NCBI RefSeq assembly: GCF_900142075.1
Contig: NZ_FQZO01000005.1
Span: forward strand, 62,001 to 126,000
Direction of reading: 5' to 3'
Source of the DNA: Clostridium amylolyticum
GTDB taxonomy: Bacteria; Bacillota; Clostridia; Clostridiales; Clostridiaceae
Length of the DNA stretch: 64,000 bases
A program made the translations under genes and the position numbers. Below the pieces are notes generated by a model that searched no databases, had not been told where the DNA came from, and worked only from the letters and a program-made list of their open reading frames with translations. Position 1 is the stretch's first letter. Each line of letters opens with the position of its first letter. This document shows, piece after piece, positions 23,916 through 33,718 of the stretch.

Positions 23916-24476
23916 TCACTCCCACAACTCTTGAGCAGTGGTGGAAATGGCCATAGCTCCTGCAGCTAAGGATTCCATAACTTCTTTCTTTGTGTTAATT
24001 AGCCCTCCTGCAATTATTGGGAGTCTAATTTGCTTTTCTAAAGACTTTATTATCTTACTTGCAACTCCTGGCATAACCTCCACAGCACTAGGCTGAGATG
24101 CCAATATACTCTTTATTGCTGTATCTAAAGATAACGAGTCTATAATAAATATTCTTTGAATAGTATAAAGGCCTAAATTTTTAGCATACTTTATATAACC
24201 TTGTTTAGTGGTTATTACTCCAAAGGGGTTAGCATATTCTTTAATAAATTCAATTCCCTTCTGGTCACTCTTCAAACCTTCAATCATATCTAAGTGAACA
24301 AAAACCACTTTTTTCTTTTCCTTTAATTCCTTACATATTCTCCCAATACTTAGAAGAGAACCATATAATACAAATACTATATGTACATTACTGTCCTTAA
24401 CCTTATTTAGATCATTATCATTTCTAATGGCAGCTACTACTGGGTTTTCAATTAATAACCCCTCTAAGTCAATCAT
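23916..24476 (-). CDS. glpP: Glycerol uptake operon antiterminator GlpP
   Basis: 186 residues, a TIM-barrel-like RNA-binding regulator. In Bacillus GlpP binds the leader RNA of glp operons when glycerol-3-phosphate is present and prevents termination. Family marks: ENPVVAAIRN, VFVLYGSLLSI, VHLDMIEGLKSD, QPSAVEVMPGV and PIIAGGLINTK. First gene of the operon glpP-glpK-glpF-dhaK. ATG at 24476 after AGGGGGAA. The hairpin with a T tract 125-160 bp upstream is a possible RNA target. Confidence 0.93.
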   Translation of the reverse strand: MIDLEGLLIENPVVAAIRNDNDLNKVKDSNVHIVFVLYGSLLSIGRICKELKEKKKVVFVHLDMIEGLKSDQKGIEFIKEYANPFGVITTKQGYIKYAKNLGLYTIQRIFIIDSLSLDTAIKSILASQPSAVEVMPGVASKIIKSLEKQIRLPIIAGGLINTKKEVMESLAAGAMAISTTAQELWE

Positions 24477-24600
24477 TAATACATTCCCCCTTCACCTTAA
24501 AAACAAAGTCTTATAATCCAATTGTTTGTTAAATGAAGCTAAAAATTTTATTTATACTTTTATTTATATATAAATTATTTATTTTATGTGAAAAATTAAT

Positions 24601-24637
24601 AAAAAAAGCCGCAATTAACACAAAATTTAATTGCGAC
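24601..24637 (-). terminator. Terminator between rnr and glpP, possible GlpP target
   Basis: GCCGCAATTAA (24608-24618) pairs with TTAATTGCGAC (24627-24637); seven T follow on the minus strand (24607-24601). It is 97 bp past the rnr stop and 125 bp before the glpP start. It can serve as the rnr terminator or as the antitermination site of the glp leader. Confidence 0.75.
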
Positions 24638-24733
24638 TCTCCTAAACTCAGCCTACTTTAAATTACCTACTTATAGCGTACTACAAAAAGTAAAAGTTTA
24701 CAATAAAAAACTTTCATTTTTCCTTGTTAACTT

Positions 24734-26977
24734 TTAAACAATATCATCTTCTTCAGAACCCTCTGGCAAATTTAATGAATTTTCTTCTTCATCATCATCC
24801 AAATCATCAAATATACTCTTATCAGTATCTTTCTTGTTACCTCTAGTTATAACACCATATTCATCCTCTACGATATCAAAGAAAATATCCCTAGAATCAA
24901 TATCCACCTTACTGCACTGTACTTTTACAGCATCTCCAAGACGGTATATCTTTTTAGTTCTTTCCCCAGTAAGGGTTAGATGATTTTCATCATAGATATA
25001 AAAATCATCATCCATGCTGCTTATATGAACTAAACCTTCTATAGTGTTAGGAAGTTGAACAAATGCTCCAAAGCTAGTGATGGAGGAAATAAGTCCATTA
25101 AATACTTCTCCAATCCTTTCCTTCATGTACTCTGCTTTTTTAAGATCATCCACTTCACGTTCTGCTTCTTGAGCCAATCTTTCCATTTCAGAAGATTGTT
25201 TAGAAGCATTATCCACTATAGTAACAAGCTTTTTAGACCTTTCGTCACTAATTTTTCCATTTATGAATTCTTTAATGATCCTATGAATTTGAAGATCAGG
25301 ATATCTTCTTATAGGAGATGTAAAGTGGCAGTAATATCTTGCCGCTAACCCAAAGTGCCCTACACTTTCCGGAGAGTACCTAGCTTGCATCATAGAACGA
25401 AGAAGCAGTGTGCTTACTACGGTTTCTTCCTTTTTCCCCTTTACCTTTTCCAGTATATCTTGAAGAATCCTTGGATGAATTTCTTTTCCAACTCTTACTG
25501 TATAGCCTAGATTATGAATAAAATTAGAGAATCTTTCTAATTTTTCTTCATTGGGATTTTCATGAATTCTATATACAAAAGGTATGTTAGTCCAATACAT
25601 ATGTTCAGCTATAGTTTCATTGCACACCAACATGAACTCTTCAATTATTCTATTGGCAATCTCTCTTTCATAAGGCTTAACATCAACTGGTCTTCCTTTT
25701 TCATCCAATATAATTTTTGATTCTTCAAAATCAAAATCTATAGCCCCTCTACCTATCCTCTTTTTATTTAAAATATTACATAGCTCTTCCATGGCAAGAA
25801 AATCTTCATAAAGATAATCATATCTCTTTATGAGGTCTTCATCCTTATCTTTTAAAATCTTAGTTACATCGGTATAGGTCATTCTTTCACTGGTTTTAAT
25901 TATACTCTCAGCTATTTCATGCTCTAATACCTTACCTTTATTGTCTAAGGTCATTATACAGCTTAGGGCAAGTCTATCTACCTTAGGATTAAGCGAACAT
26001 AAGCCGTTAGATAACTTTTTAGGCAGCATAGGTATAACTCTATCTATTAAATAAACTGAGGTTCCTCTTTTAAAGGCTTCTTTATCTAATGGACTTTTCT
26101 CTTTAACATAATATGTAACATCTGCAATATGAACCCCTAACTTGTAAATACCATTAGGAAGCTTTTCAATGGATACAGCATCATCTAAATCTTTTGCATC
26201 TTCTCCATCTATGGTAACCATTCTTACCGCTCTAAGATCTTTTCTTCTCTTATATTCGCTTTCTGGAATTTCATCTTCAAGAGAATCGGTATAATTTATT
26301 ACTTTATCAGGGAATTCTTCTGGTAATCCATACTTTTTAATGATAGTGAGTATATCAATACCTTTTTCTCCTTTTTTGCCTAAAACTTGTATAATGGTAC
26401 CTTCAGGATTTCTCCTTTTATCTGGCCATTCTGTGATTTCTACTATAACTAAATCCCCAGTTTTAGCATCGTTTCTTTCAGATTTTGAAATAAATATATC
26501 GTTTTGTATTCTTTTATCCTCTGGAACCACAAATCCAAAATTTCTACTATCTTCATAAACTCCAATAACTGTTTTATTTACCCTTTCTACTATTCTTGTA
26601 ATCTCTCCTTCTCGCCTTTTACCTGTAGCATCTTCCTTGGTAACCTTTGCTATAACTTTATCTCCGTTCATACAACCGTTTAAGAAAGAACTAGGTATAA
26701 ATATATCTTCTACTCCTTCTTCTTCTGGTATAACGAAACCATATCCTCTAGGATGTACTTGGATTTTCCCCGCTACTAATCCCATCTTTTCTGGGAGTCC
26801 AAATTTATCTGCTCTTGTTCTTATTATGAGACCTTCTCTTTCCATGGTTTTGACAGTCTTTTTAAAGGTTTTATAATCATTCTTTTCTATATGGAATGCT
26901 GTAGCCAATTCTTGAATATCCATAGGTTTATAGACATTTTCTTTCATAAATTCAATTAAAGCTCTTTTAATGTTCAT
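24734..26977 (-). CDS. rnr: Ribonuclease R
   Basis: 3'-5' exoribonuclease of the RNase II/R family that degrades structured RNA and, with tmRNA, stalled messages. About 747 residues: N-terminal winged-helix, two cold-shock domains (GRIQVHPRGYGFV-type segments), the RNB catalytic domain with TIDGEDAKDLDDAVS and HYCHFTSPIRRYPDL, a C-terminal S1 domain (GEVFNGLISSITSFGAFVQL) and an acidic tail. The open frame begins at 26998; ATG at 26977, seven bases after GGAGG, is the start. The glp operon lies between it and smpB. Confidence 0.96.
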   Translation of the reverse strand: MNIKRALIEFMKENVYKPMDIQELATAFHIEKNDYKTFKKTVKTMEREGLIIRTRADKFGLPEKMGLVAGKIQVHPRGYGFVIPEEEGVEDIFIPSSFLNGCMNGDKVIAKVTKEDATGKRREGEITRIVERVNKTVIGVYEDSRNFGFVVPEDKRIQNDIFISKSERNDAKTGDLVIVEITEWPDKRRNPEGTIIQVLGKKGEKGIDILTIIKKYGLPEEFPDKVINYTDSLEDEIPESEYKRRKDLRAVRMVTIDGEDAKDLDDAVSIEKLPNGIYKLGVHIADVTYYVKEKSPLDKEAFKRGTSVYLIDRVIPMLPKKLSNGLCSLNPKVDRLALSCIMTLDNKGKVLEHEIAESIIKTSERMTYTDVTKILKDKDEDLIKRYDYLYEDFLAMEELCNILNKKRIGRGAIDFDFEESKIILDEKGRPVDVKPYEREIANRIIEEFMLVCNETIAEHMYWTNIPFVYRIHENPNEEKLERFSNFIHNLGYTVRVGKEIHPRILQDILEKVKGKKEETVVSTLLLRSMMQARYSPESVGHFGLAARYYCHFTSPIRRYPDLQIHRIIKEFINGKISDERSKKLVTIVDNASKQSSEMERLAQEAEREVDDLKKAEYMKERIGEVFNGLISSITSFGAFVQLPNTIEGLVHISSMDDDFYIYDENHLTLTGERTKKIYRLGDAVKVQCSKVDIDSRDIFFDIVEDEYGVITRGNKKDTDKSIFDDLDDDEEENSLNLPEGSEEDDIV

Positions 26978-27119
26978 GGTCAAACCTCCAAACAACAAAT
27001 TAATTATTTCTTGGGAAATAGTATTTTTAGTTTTCCCATAATTCCTTTGTTAATGCTAACTATATTATAACATTTTCCATATTACAAGAAAACTTTTATA
27101 AAATTTCATTGAAAAGTAA

Positions 27120-27156
27120 AACACAATGAGAATTAATTATAAATTCTCATTGTGTT
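27120..27156 (-). terminator. Terminator of hppA
   Basis: 15-bp stem AACACAATGAGAATT / AATTCTCATTGTGTT around AATTATA, with TTTACTTTTC on the minus strand, nine bases past the hppA stop. Confidence 0.85.
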
Positions 27157-27164
27157 CTAATCTT

Positions 27165-29183
27165 TTATTTAAATAAGTTTAAAAGTATGCCGCCAAACTT
27201 TAATATAATAGGTGCAAATACTAAAGAAACAATAGTCATTAGTTTTATTAGTATATTCATGGCTGGACCAGCTGTATCCTTAAAAGGATCACCTACTGTG
27301 TCCCCTACTATACCAGCCTTATGAGCCTCACTATTTCTTCCACCATGAGCTCCTGATTCTATATACTTTTTAGAGTTATCCCAAGCTGCTCCAGCATTGG
27401 CCATTAATATAGCCACTAATACCCCCGTAGCAATAGCTCCTCCAATGAGGCCTCCTAAAGCTTCTGGTCCAAGTAAAATACCTACACCAAGAGGAATTAC
27501 AATGGCTAAAACTCCTGGTAATACCATTTCTCTCAATGCAGCTGTGGTAGATATATCTATGCAAGTAGCATATTCTGGAGTAGCTTTGCCTTCCATTATT
27601 CCTGGTATCTCTTTAAATTGTCTTCTTACTTCTTCTACCATCTCATGGGCTGCTCTTCCTACAGATTCCATAGTGAGAGCACCATAAAGGAAAGGAAGCA
27701 TGGCACCTATGAGCACCCCTACTAAGGTGGTAGGAGCTAATAAATCTATAATTTTAATATCCACCGCTTGAGCATAAGCAGCAAATAAAGCTAATGCGGT
27801 TAATGCTGCAGAACCAATGGCAAAGCCTTTTCCTATGGCTGCAGTGGTATTACCTACAGAATCCAGCTTATCTGTAACTTCTCTAACACTATGAGGAAGG
27901 GAAGCCATTTCAGCAATGCCTCCAGCATTGTCTGCAATAGGTCCATAGGCATCTACAGAAACTACTAATCCTGTAGTAGAAAGCATACCTACTGCCGCTA
28001 ATGCTATTCCATAAAGTCCCAAGGTAGGGTCAGTGTTTCCCCCCATCACAAAATATGAGAACAATATTCCTACTGCAATTAATATTATAGGCCACATAGT
28101 AGATTTCATTCCTACAGCAAGTCCTGATATTATAGTAGTTGCTGATCCAGTCTCAGCTTGTCTTGCCACCTCTTTAACACTTTTATAATCTGCTGAAGTA
28201 TATATTTCAGTGATTTTTCCTATAAGAAGTCCTACTATAAGCCCTGCTGCAATAGCTGAAAAACCTTTAAAGTCACCAAAGGTTGTGTATCCAACTACAG
28301 CTGCACCTATTATCATTAGTATACCTGATATATAGGTTCCTATATTAAGGGCTTTCTGAGGGTTCTCCGCCTTACTAGTTCTAACCACTATAGCACCAAT
28401 AATTGAAGCCACTACTCCTACAGCCGACAATATCATGGGAAATACTATTCCTTTATTATTATTAAAAGCTGCTGCTCCTAAGGTTATAGCTGAAATAATG
28501 GACCCCACATAGGATTCAAAAAGATCAGCACCCATGCCAGCTACATCCCCAACATTATCTCCCACATTATCTGCAATAACAGCAGGGTTTCTAGGATCAT
28601 CCTCAGGAATTCCAGCTTCTAGTTTTCCTACTAAATCTGCCCCTACATCCGCTGCTTTTGTGTATATTCCACCTCCAACTCTGGCAAACAAAGCTATGGA
28701 ACTTGCTCCTAAACCAAAGCCAGTTAAATAATATGCATTTAAATTAAATATAATTGCTAATAGACCAAGGCCTATAACTCCTAATCCAACCACGCTCATC
28801 CCCATAACAGCTCCACCGGAAAAAGCTACCTTTAAAGCTGACTGTTGACTATGTTTTGCTGCTTCTGCAGTTCTTACGTTAGATTTCACTGCTACTTTCA
28901 TACCAAAATATCCCGCCAGTATAGAAAAAACGGAACCTACCACAAAGCATATTGCTGTAGGTACATTAATAAATCTTCCTATAATAACGGAAACTACCAC
29001 TATAAAAACTGTAAGGTATCTGTACTCTCTCCTTAAAAAAGCCATAGCTCCCTGTTCAATATATCCTGCTATTTCCTTCATTCTTTCATTTCCTGAAGGC
29101 TGTGCTGTTATGCTTTTAGCAAGGATAAATGCAAACAAAAGAGCTGCGGCGCCACTTATGGCTAATACAATAGAGCTATTCAT
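27165..29183 (-). CDS. hppA: Membrane-bound ion-pumping pyrophosphatase
   Basis: 672 residues, about 16 membrane segments. Couples hydrolysis of pyrophosphate to export of H+ or Na+. Substrate-binding motif DVGADLVGKLEAGIPEDDPRNPAVIADNVGDNVGD is intact (quoted here in part as GADLVGKLEAG and DNVGDNVGD), as are the second-half motifs around DNAGGIAEM and AHKAGIVGDTVGDPFKD. The segment GNTTAAIGKGFAIG carries Ala where potassium-independent enzymes have Lys, so this is the potassium-dependent subfamily, many of which pump sodium. ATG at 29183 after GGAGGAA. Monocistronic. Confidence 0.96.
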   Translation of the reverse strand: MNSSIVLAISGAAALLFAFILAKSITAQPSGNERMKEIAGYIEQGAMAFLRREYRYLTVFIVVVSVIIGRFINVPTAICFVVGSVFSILAGYFGMKVAVKSNVRTAEAAKHSQQSALKVAFSGGAVMGMSVVGLGVIGLGLLAIIFNLNAYYLTGFGLGASSIALFARVGGGIYTKAADVGADLVGKLEAGIPEDDPRNPAVIADNVGDNVGDVAGMGADLFESYVGSIISAITLGAAAFNNNKGIVFPMILSAVGVVASIIGAIVVRTSKAENPQKALNIGTYISGILMIIGAAVVGYTTFGDFKGFSAIAAGLIVGLLIGKITEIYTSADYKSVKEVARQAETGSATTIISGLAVGMKSTMWPIILIAVGILFSYFVMGGNTDPTLGLYGIALAAVGMLSTTGLVVSVDAYGPIADNAGGIAEMASLPHSVREVTDKLDSVGNTTAAIGKGFAIGSAALTALALFAAYAQAVDIKIIDLLAPTTLVGVLIGAMLPFLYGALTMESVGRAAHEMVEEVRRQFKEIPGIMEGKATPEYATCIDISTTAALREMVLPGVLAIVIPLGVGILLGPEALGGLIGGAIATGVLVAILMANAGAAWDNSKKYIESGAHGGRNSEAHKAGIVGDTVGDPFKDTAGPAMNILIKLMTIVSLVFAPIILKFGGILLNLFK

Positions 29184-29327
29184 AATATTCCTCCTCTAGT
29201 GCACGTAATATATGCTATTAATAGACATATAACGTATGCTATATATTGGTAATATCTATATAATATCACATATTAATTCAAAATGTTATACTTTTACATG
29301 AAAATTCTCTCAATTTTTGAAAAATAA

Positions 29328-29355
29328 AAAGCTGCCTTATGTTTATAAGTCAGCT
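29328..29355 (-). terminator. Terminator of secG
   Basis: AGCTG-c-CTTAT pairs with ATAAG-t-CAGCT, followed on the minus strand by TTTTTATTTTTC. Lies 14 bases past the secG stop. Confidence 0.8.
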
Positions 29356-29368
29356 GGAAAGTTTTATA

Positions 29369-29599
29369 CTATTTTACTAAATTTAATGCTAGAGTATTTA
29401 TTGCGAATAATATAGCAGATACTATAGTTACTCTATAGAGTGCCGCTTCTCTTGTTCTCTTTTTGTTCTTGCTAAAAAAGGTTTCTGTAGTTCCTTGCAT
29501 TAACCCTCTTAATCCATCAGATTTACTAGGCTGCATTAATACAGATACGATTAAAACTATAGATAATATAACTTCCAAAACAAACAATGCCATTCTCAT
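29369..29599 (-). CDS. secG: Protein translocase subunit SecG
   Basis: 76 residues, two membrane segments (3-22 and 53-73) joined by a cytoplasmic loop, the whole of a SecG. The first helix ends in SVLMQPSKSDGL, a typical motif before the Gly-rich loop (GLMQGTTETFFSK). It supports protein movement through SecYEG. Start ATG at 29599 after GGAGGTG. It follows eno, as in many clostridia, but a terminator lies between the two, so it is probably transcribed on its own. Confidence 0.95.
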   Translation of the reverse strand: MRMALFVLEVILSIVLIVSVLMQPSKSDGLRGLMQGTTETFFSKNKKRTREAALYRVTIVSAILFAINTLALNLVK

Positions 29600-29679
29600 T
29601 TAGATTCACCTCCATAGAGTACAAAATCATCTTTTCCATTTTAGCATAATTTCTACTAATTTACAACTAAATAATATGT

Positions 29680-29725
29680 AAGAGAATAGATAAGAGCTAA
29701 GAGGTAAGAAGTAAGAGGTAAGGAT
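29680..29725. repeat. Heptad repeat copy A, next to a terminator
   Basis: Units of the form TAAGAG[CGT] recur with a 6-7 bp period: AAGAGCTAAGAGGTAAGAAG followed by TAAGAGGTAAGGATAAAACTC. The same string with the same GGATAAAACTC end occurs at 52.4 kb and 54.8 kb. It abuts the eno terminator. Confidence 0.7.
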
Positions 29726-29754
29726 AAAACTCCGATGTTGGACATCGGAGTTTT
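29726..29754 (-). terminator. Terminator of the glycolytic operon
   Basis: Perfect stem AAAACTCCGATGT / ACATCGGAGTTTT with a 3-base loop; A/T tracts on both sides make it bidirectional. It ends the cggR-eno operon 24 bases past eno. Confidence 0.85.
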
Positions 29755-29777
29755 GTATATTTAGCTGTTAAATAAGC

Positions 29778-31097
29778 TTACTTATTTAAGTTCTTTATGT
29801 TCTTTACGTTGAAGAATGCATCTAATCCTCTGTATTCAGCAACTTCGCAAAGTTCATCCTCAATTCTTAATAATTGATTGTACTTAGCAACTCTTTCAGA
29901 TCTTGCTGGAGCACCAGTTTTGATTTGACCAGCATTCATTGCTACAACTAAATCAGCTATAGTAGTGTCTTCTGTTTCACCGGATCTGTGAGAAACCACT
30001 GCAGTGTAGCCTGCTCTGTTAGCCATTTCTATAGCATTGATAGTTTCAGTTAAAGTACCAATTTGGTTAAGTTTTATAAGTATAGAGTTAGCAACACCCT
30101 TATCTATACCCATTTTTAATCTCTTAGAATTAGTTACGAATAAATCGTCTCCAACTAATTGAACTTTGCTTCCTAATCTGTCAGTTATAAGCTTCCAGCC
30201 TTCCCAGTCTTCTTCTGCCATACCATCTTCAATGGAGATGATTGGGTATTTTTCTACTAGTTGAGCATAGTATTCCACCATTTCAGCAGCAGATAACAAT
30301 TTACCTTCGCTAGCAAGGTTGTATTTTCCATCTTCAAATATTTCTGAAGATGCTGGGTCTAAAGCTATGAATATATCTTTTCCTGGAGTGTATCCAGCTT
30401 TCTTTATAGCTTCTACTATAACTTGGATAGCTTCTTCGTTGGATTTTAGGTTTGGAGCAAATCCACCTTCGTCACCTACTCCAGTTTCATGTCCTTGTTC
30501 TTTTAGGTATTTCTTAAGTGCATGGTAAACTTCTGAACACATTCTTAATGCATCGCTGAAGCTTTCAGCACCTGCTGGCATAATCATGAACTCTTGCAGG
30601 TCTACAGAGTTATCAGCATGTTTTCCACCGTTTATGATGTTCATCATTGGAACTGGAAGAACTTTAGCATTAACTCCACCTATGTATTTGTATAGTGGAA
30701 GTCCAAGATAGTTAGCTGCTGCTTGAGCTACAGCTAAAGAAACTCCTAATGTTGCATTAGCACCAAGTTTAGCTTTGTTTTCTGTTGCATCTAATTCTAT
30801 TAAAGTTTTGTCTATTAATGGTTGTTCAAAAACATTCATTCCTATAAGCTCTGAAGCTACAAGGTCATTAACATTTTCAACAGCCTTTAATACACCTTTT
30901 CCATTATATTTTGATTTATCATCGTCTCTTAATTCTACTGCTTCATAAATACCTGTAGAAGCACCTGATGGTACAGCTGCTCTTCCCATAGTTCCATCTT
31001 CAAGAACTACTTCAACCTCAACAGTTGGGAAACTTCTAGAATCAAGAATCTGTCTTGCATAAACATCTACTATTTCTACATATTGTTTTTGTAGCAT
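29778..31097 (-). CDS. eno: Enolase
   Basis: 439 residues. Converts 2-phosphoglycerate to phosphoenolpyruvate. Conserved: ARQILDSRSFPTVEVEV at the start, GAVELRDDD-type loop, EGDEGGFAP (GVGDEGGFAPNL), magnesium ligands in IALDPASSE, SIEDGMAEEDW and LVGDDLFVTN, the catalytic Lys in ILIKLNQIGTL, and SHRSGETEDTTIADL. Start ATG at 31097, ten bases after AGGAGG. Last gene of the glycolytic operon, 150 bp after gpmI. Confidence 0.98.
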   Translation of the reverse strand: MLQKQYVEIVDVYARQILDSRSFPTVEVEVVLEDGTMGRAAVPSGASTGIYEAVELRDDDKSKYNGKGVLKAVENVNDLVASELIGMNVFEQPLIDKTLIELDATENKAKLGANATLGVSLAVAQAAANYLGLPLYKYIGGVNAKVLPVPMMNIINGGKHADNSVDLQEFMIMPAGAESFSDALRMCSEVYHALKKYLKEQGHETGVGDEGGFAPNLKSNEEAIQVIVEAIKKAGYTPGKDIFIALDPASSEIFEDGKYNLASEGKLLSAAEMVEYYAQLVEKYPIISIEDGMAEEDWEGWKLITDRLGSKVQLVGDDLFVTNSKRLKMGIDKGVANSILIKLNQIGTLTETINAIEMANRAGYTAVVSHRSGETEDTTIADLVVAMNAGQIKTGAPARSERVAKYNQLLRIEDELCEVAEYRGLDAFFNVKNIKNLNK

Positions 31098-31180
31098 TTT
31101 TAAAAAACCTCCTTGATGTTAATTGGCTTTATATTAATTAAATAATTAATTAATAATATAAACATAGTTTAATTTTTAGC

Positions 31181-31225
31181 ATATTAAAAGGTTAATATAC
31201 ATTTAAGTTTTAACCTTTTAATATA
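31181..31225 (-). other. Hairpin between gpmI and eno
   Basis: 15-bp stem ATATTAAAAGGTTAA (31181-31195) against TTAACCTTTTAATAT, with no clear T tract on either strand. It may protect the upstream mRNA or set the eno ratio. A direct repeat ATATACATTTAA overlaps it. Confidence 0.4.
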
Positions 31226-31248
31226 CATTTAATTTACAAACTTAATTA

Positions 31249-32781
31249 TTAAATTAATGATTTTCCAGTCATTTCTGATGGAATTTCTAATCCCATTTCT
31301 TTAAGCATGGTAGGGGCTATATCTGAAAGCTTTCCACCATCTTTTAATGATTTACCTACTGCATCCTTAGATACATATAAGAAAGGAACTGGATCAGTGG
31401 TGTGTGATGTCATTGGAGCACCAGTGGAATAATCAATCATGATTTCTGCATTTCCATGATCTGCAGTGATAAATACTGTTCCATCCTTATCAAGAACCTT
31501 TTGAACCACTTTTCCAAGACACTCATCCACAGCTTCTATTGCTCTCTTAGCTGCTTCAAAAACGCCTGTATGTCCAACCATATCAGGGTTAGCATAGTTC
31601 ATGATAATCATATCATAAACATCCATGTCTAGTCTTGTTAAAATTTCTTGAGTCATTTCATAAGCACTCATTTCAGGCTTTAAATCGTAAGTTGCAACCT
31701 TTGGTGAAGGTATTAAAGCCCTGTCCTCACCTTCATTAGGCACTTCTACACCACCATTAAAGAAGAAGGTTACGTGAGCATACTTTTCAGTTTCAGCAAT
31801 TCTAAGCTGTTTAAGGCCTTTATTGCTTACATACTCTCCTAAAGTGTTAGAATAGCTTTGAGGAGTATATGCAACAATTACGTTCTCAAGAGTCTTATCA
31901 TACTGAGTCATAGTAACATAAGTTAAATCTAGATTATTTCTTTCAAATCCAGCAAATATCTTATCATTTAATGCTCTTGTTATTTCTCTAGCTCTATCTG
32001 GTCTAAAGTTAAAGAATATAACTGAATCCTTATCTTTTATTGTTGCCGTAGGTTTTCCGTCTTCTAGTATAACACAAGGAAGCACAAACTCATCGGTTTT
32101 GTTATCGTGATATGAATTTTCCATGCACTCTACAGCGCTATTTGCTGTTTCACCTTTACCTAACACCATGGCATTGTAAGCAAGCTGAACTCTTTCCCAT
32201 CTGTTATCTCTATCCATAGCATAATATCTTCCACTGATAGTAGCTATTTTACCCACTCCAACTTCTTTCATACAATCTTGAATTTCTATTACGAAATCTT
32301 TTCCTGAAGCAGGCGGTACATCTCTTCCATCCATAAATCCGTGAAGATATACTTTTTGTAAGCCTTTTTTCTTTGCCATTCTAATTAAAGCTTTTATGTG
32401 ATCTATATGAGAGTGAACTCCACCATCGGAAAGCAACCCTAACAAATGTAATGAAGAATTGTTTTCTTTAGCTCTATCCATAGCTATATTTAAAGCTTCG
32501 TTATTGTAGAAATCACCATCTTCAATAGCTTTTGTTATTCTTGTTAATTCTTGATAAATTATTCTTCCTGCACCTATATTTAAATGTCCAACTTCAGAAT
32601 TTCCCATCTGTCCTGTTGGAAGTCCTACATCCATTCCACTTGCTTGAAGCTCAGTATGAGGATAGGTAGCAAAAAGTTTATCATAATTTGGCTTTTTTGC
32701 AGCCTCTACTGCATTTCCATCGGATTTTGGTGCAATACCAAATCCATCTAATATTATTAACATTACTGGTTTTTTTGCCAT
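31249..32781 (-). CDS. gpmI: Cofactor-independent phosphoglycerate mutase
   Basis: 510 residues. Interconverts 3- and 2-phosphoglycerate using two manganese ions and a phosphoserine intermediate. Metal sites at LIILDGFGI (N-term Asp) and FITADHGNAE with MTSHTTDPVPF; the catalytic Ser is in QMGNSEVGHLNIGAGR (near 62). ATG at 32781 after GGAGGTTAACT. 130 bp from tpiA. Confidence 0.97.
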   Translation of the reverse strand: MAKKPVMLIILDGFGIAPKSDGNAVEAAKKPNYDKLFATYPHTELQASGMDVGLPTGQMGNSEVGHLNIGAGRIIYQELTRITKAIEDGDFYNNEALNIAMDRAKENNSSLHLLGLLSDGGVHSHIDHIKALIRMAKKKGLQKVYLHGFMDGRDVPPASGKDFVIEIQDCMKEVGVGKIATISGRYYAMDRDNRWERVQLAYNAMVLGKGETANSAVECMENSYHDNKTDEFVLPCVILEDGKPTATIKDKDSVIFFNFRPDRAREITRALNDKIFAGFERNNLDLTYVTMTQYDKTLENVIVAYTPQSYSNTLGEYVSNKGLKQLRIAETEKYAHVTFFFNGGVEVPNEGEDRALIPSPKVATYDLKPEMSAYEMTQEILTRLDMDVYDMIIMNYANPDMVGHTGVFEAAKRAIEAVDECLGKVVQKVLDKDGTVFITADHGNAEIMIDYSTGAPMTSHTTDPVPFLYVSKDAVGKSLKDGGKLSDIAPTMLKEMGLEIPSEMTGKSLI

Positions 32782-32913
32782 AGTTAACCTCCAAAATCGA
32801 CATTAATAATTATATTTACTGCTTTTGCTACCTTTAATTATACTCTGTACAGCAACAAAATACAACTTAATAAATATTATTTATCTTTTAATAATTAATA
32901 TCTACTATAAATT

Positions 32914-33660
32914 TTAGTAGTTAACAATAGCAGCAAAATCTGATGCTATAAGGCTGGCTCCGCCTACTAAAGCACCATCTATGTCTGATTGTTCCATTTG
33001 TTCTTTTATAGTTGAAGGTTTAACGGAACCACCATATTGAATTCTTACTTTATCAGCTACTTCCTTGCCAAATCCTTTAGCTACCATAGCTCTTATAGCT
33101 TTAATAGTATCATTAGCTTGTTCTGAAGTTGCAGTCTTACCAGTGCCTATGGCCCAAATTGGCTCATAAGCTATAATTAAGCTTTCTACTTGCTCTGCTT
33201 TAAGTCCTTCTAAATCTTTCTCAATTTGAGTTCCTATAACAGCTTCAGTTTTATTGCCTTCTCTTTCTTCAAGAGATTCACCAACACATAGTATTGGGAT
33301 AAGATTGTGTGCAAAAGCCGCTTTTAGTTTTTTATTAACAGTTTCATCTGTTTCAGCAAAGTACTGTCTTCTTTCGCTGTGTCCTATAATAACATAATCT
33401 ACTTTCATAGCTTCTAACATTCCTGAAGCAACTTCTCCAGTAAAGGCACCTTTTTCTTCAAAATGCATATTTTGTGCGCCCACTTTAACATTAGAACCTT
33501 TAGCTGCTTTTACCACAGCATCTAGACATACAAAGGTTGGACAAACTACCACTTCACAGGAAGCATCCTTTACTAATGGTTTTAAATCTTCTACTACCTT
33601 TACAGCCTCTTCTACTGTGTAATGCATTTTCCAATTTCCTGCAATAATTGCTTTTCTCAT
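32914..33660 (-). CDS. tpiA: Triose-phosphate isomerase
   Basis: 248 residues, TIM barrel. Links dihydroxyacetone phosphate, including that from DhaKLM, to glyceraldehyde 3-phosphate. Catalytic residues visible: Lys in GNWKMH, His in IIGHSERRQYF, Glu in AYEPIWAIGTGKTA; phosphate loop in YGGSVKP and GALVGGASL. ATG at 33660. 58 bp after pgk. Confidence 0.98.
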   Translation of the reverse strand: MRKAIIAGNWKMHYTVEEAVKVVEDLKPLVKDASCEVVVCPTFVCLDAVVKAAKGSNVKVGAQNMHFEEKGAFTGEVASGMLEAMKVDYVIIGHSERRQYFAETDETVNKKLKAAFAHNLIPILCVGESLEEREGNKTEAVIGTQIEKDLEGLKAEQVESLIIAYEPIWAIGTGKTATSEQANDTIKAIRAMVAKGFGKEVADKVRIQYGGSVKPSTIKEQMEQSDIDGALVGGASLIASDFAAIVNY

Positions 33661-33718
33661 TTACAACACCTCATTCTCGCATTTTAAATGCAGAGCAGAA
33701 CTTTCGCCCTGCTCTATA

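Noticed and set aside
27376..27564. 62-aa minus-strand ORF within hppA
   Set aside because: Out-of-frame shadow of the pyrophosphatase gene on the same strand.
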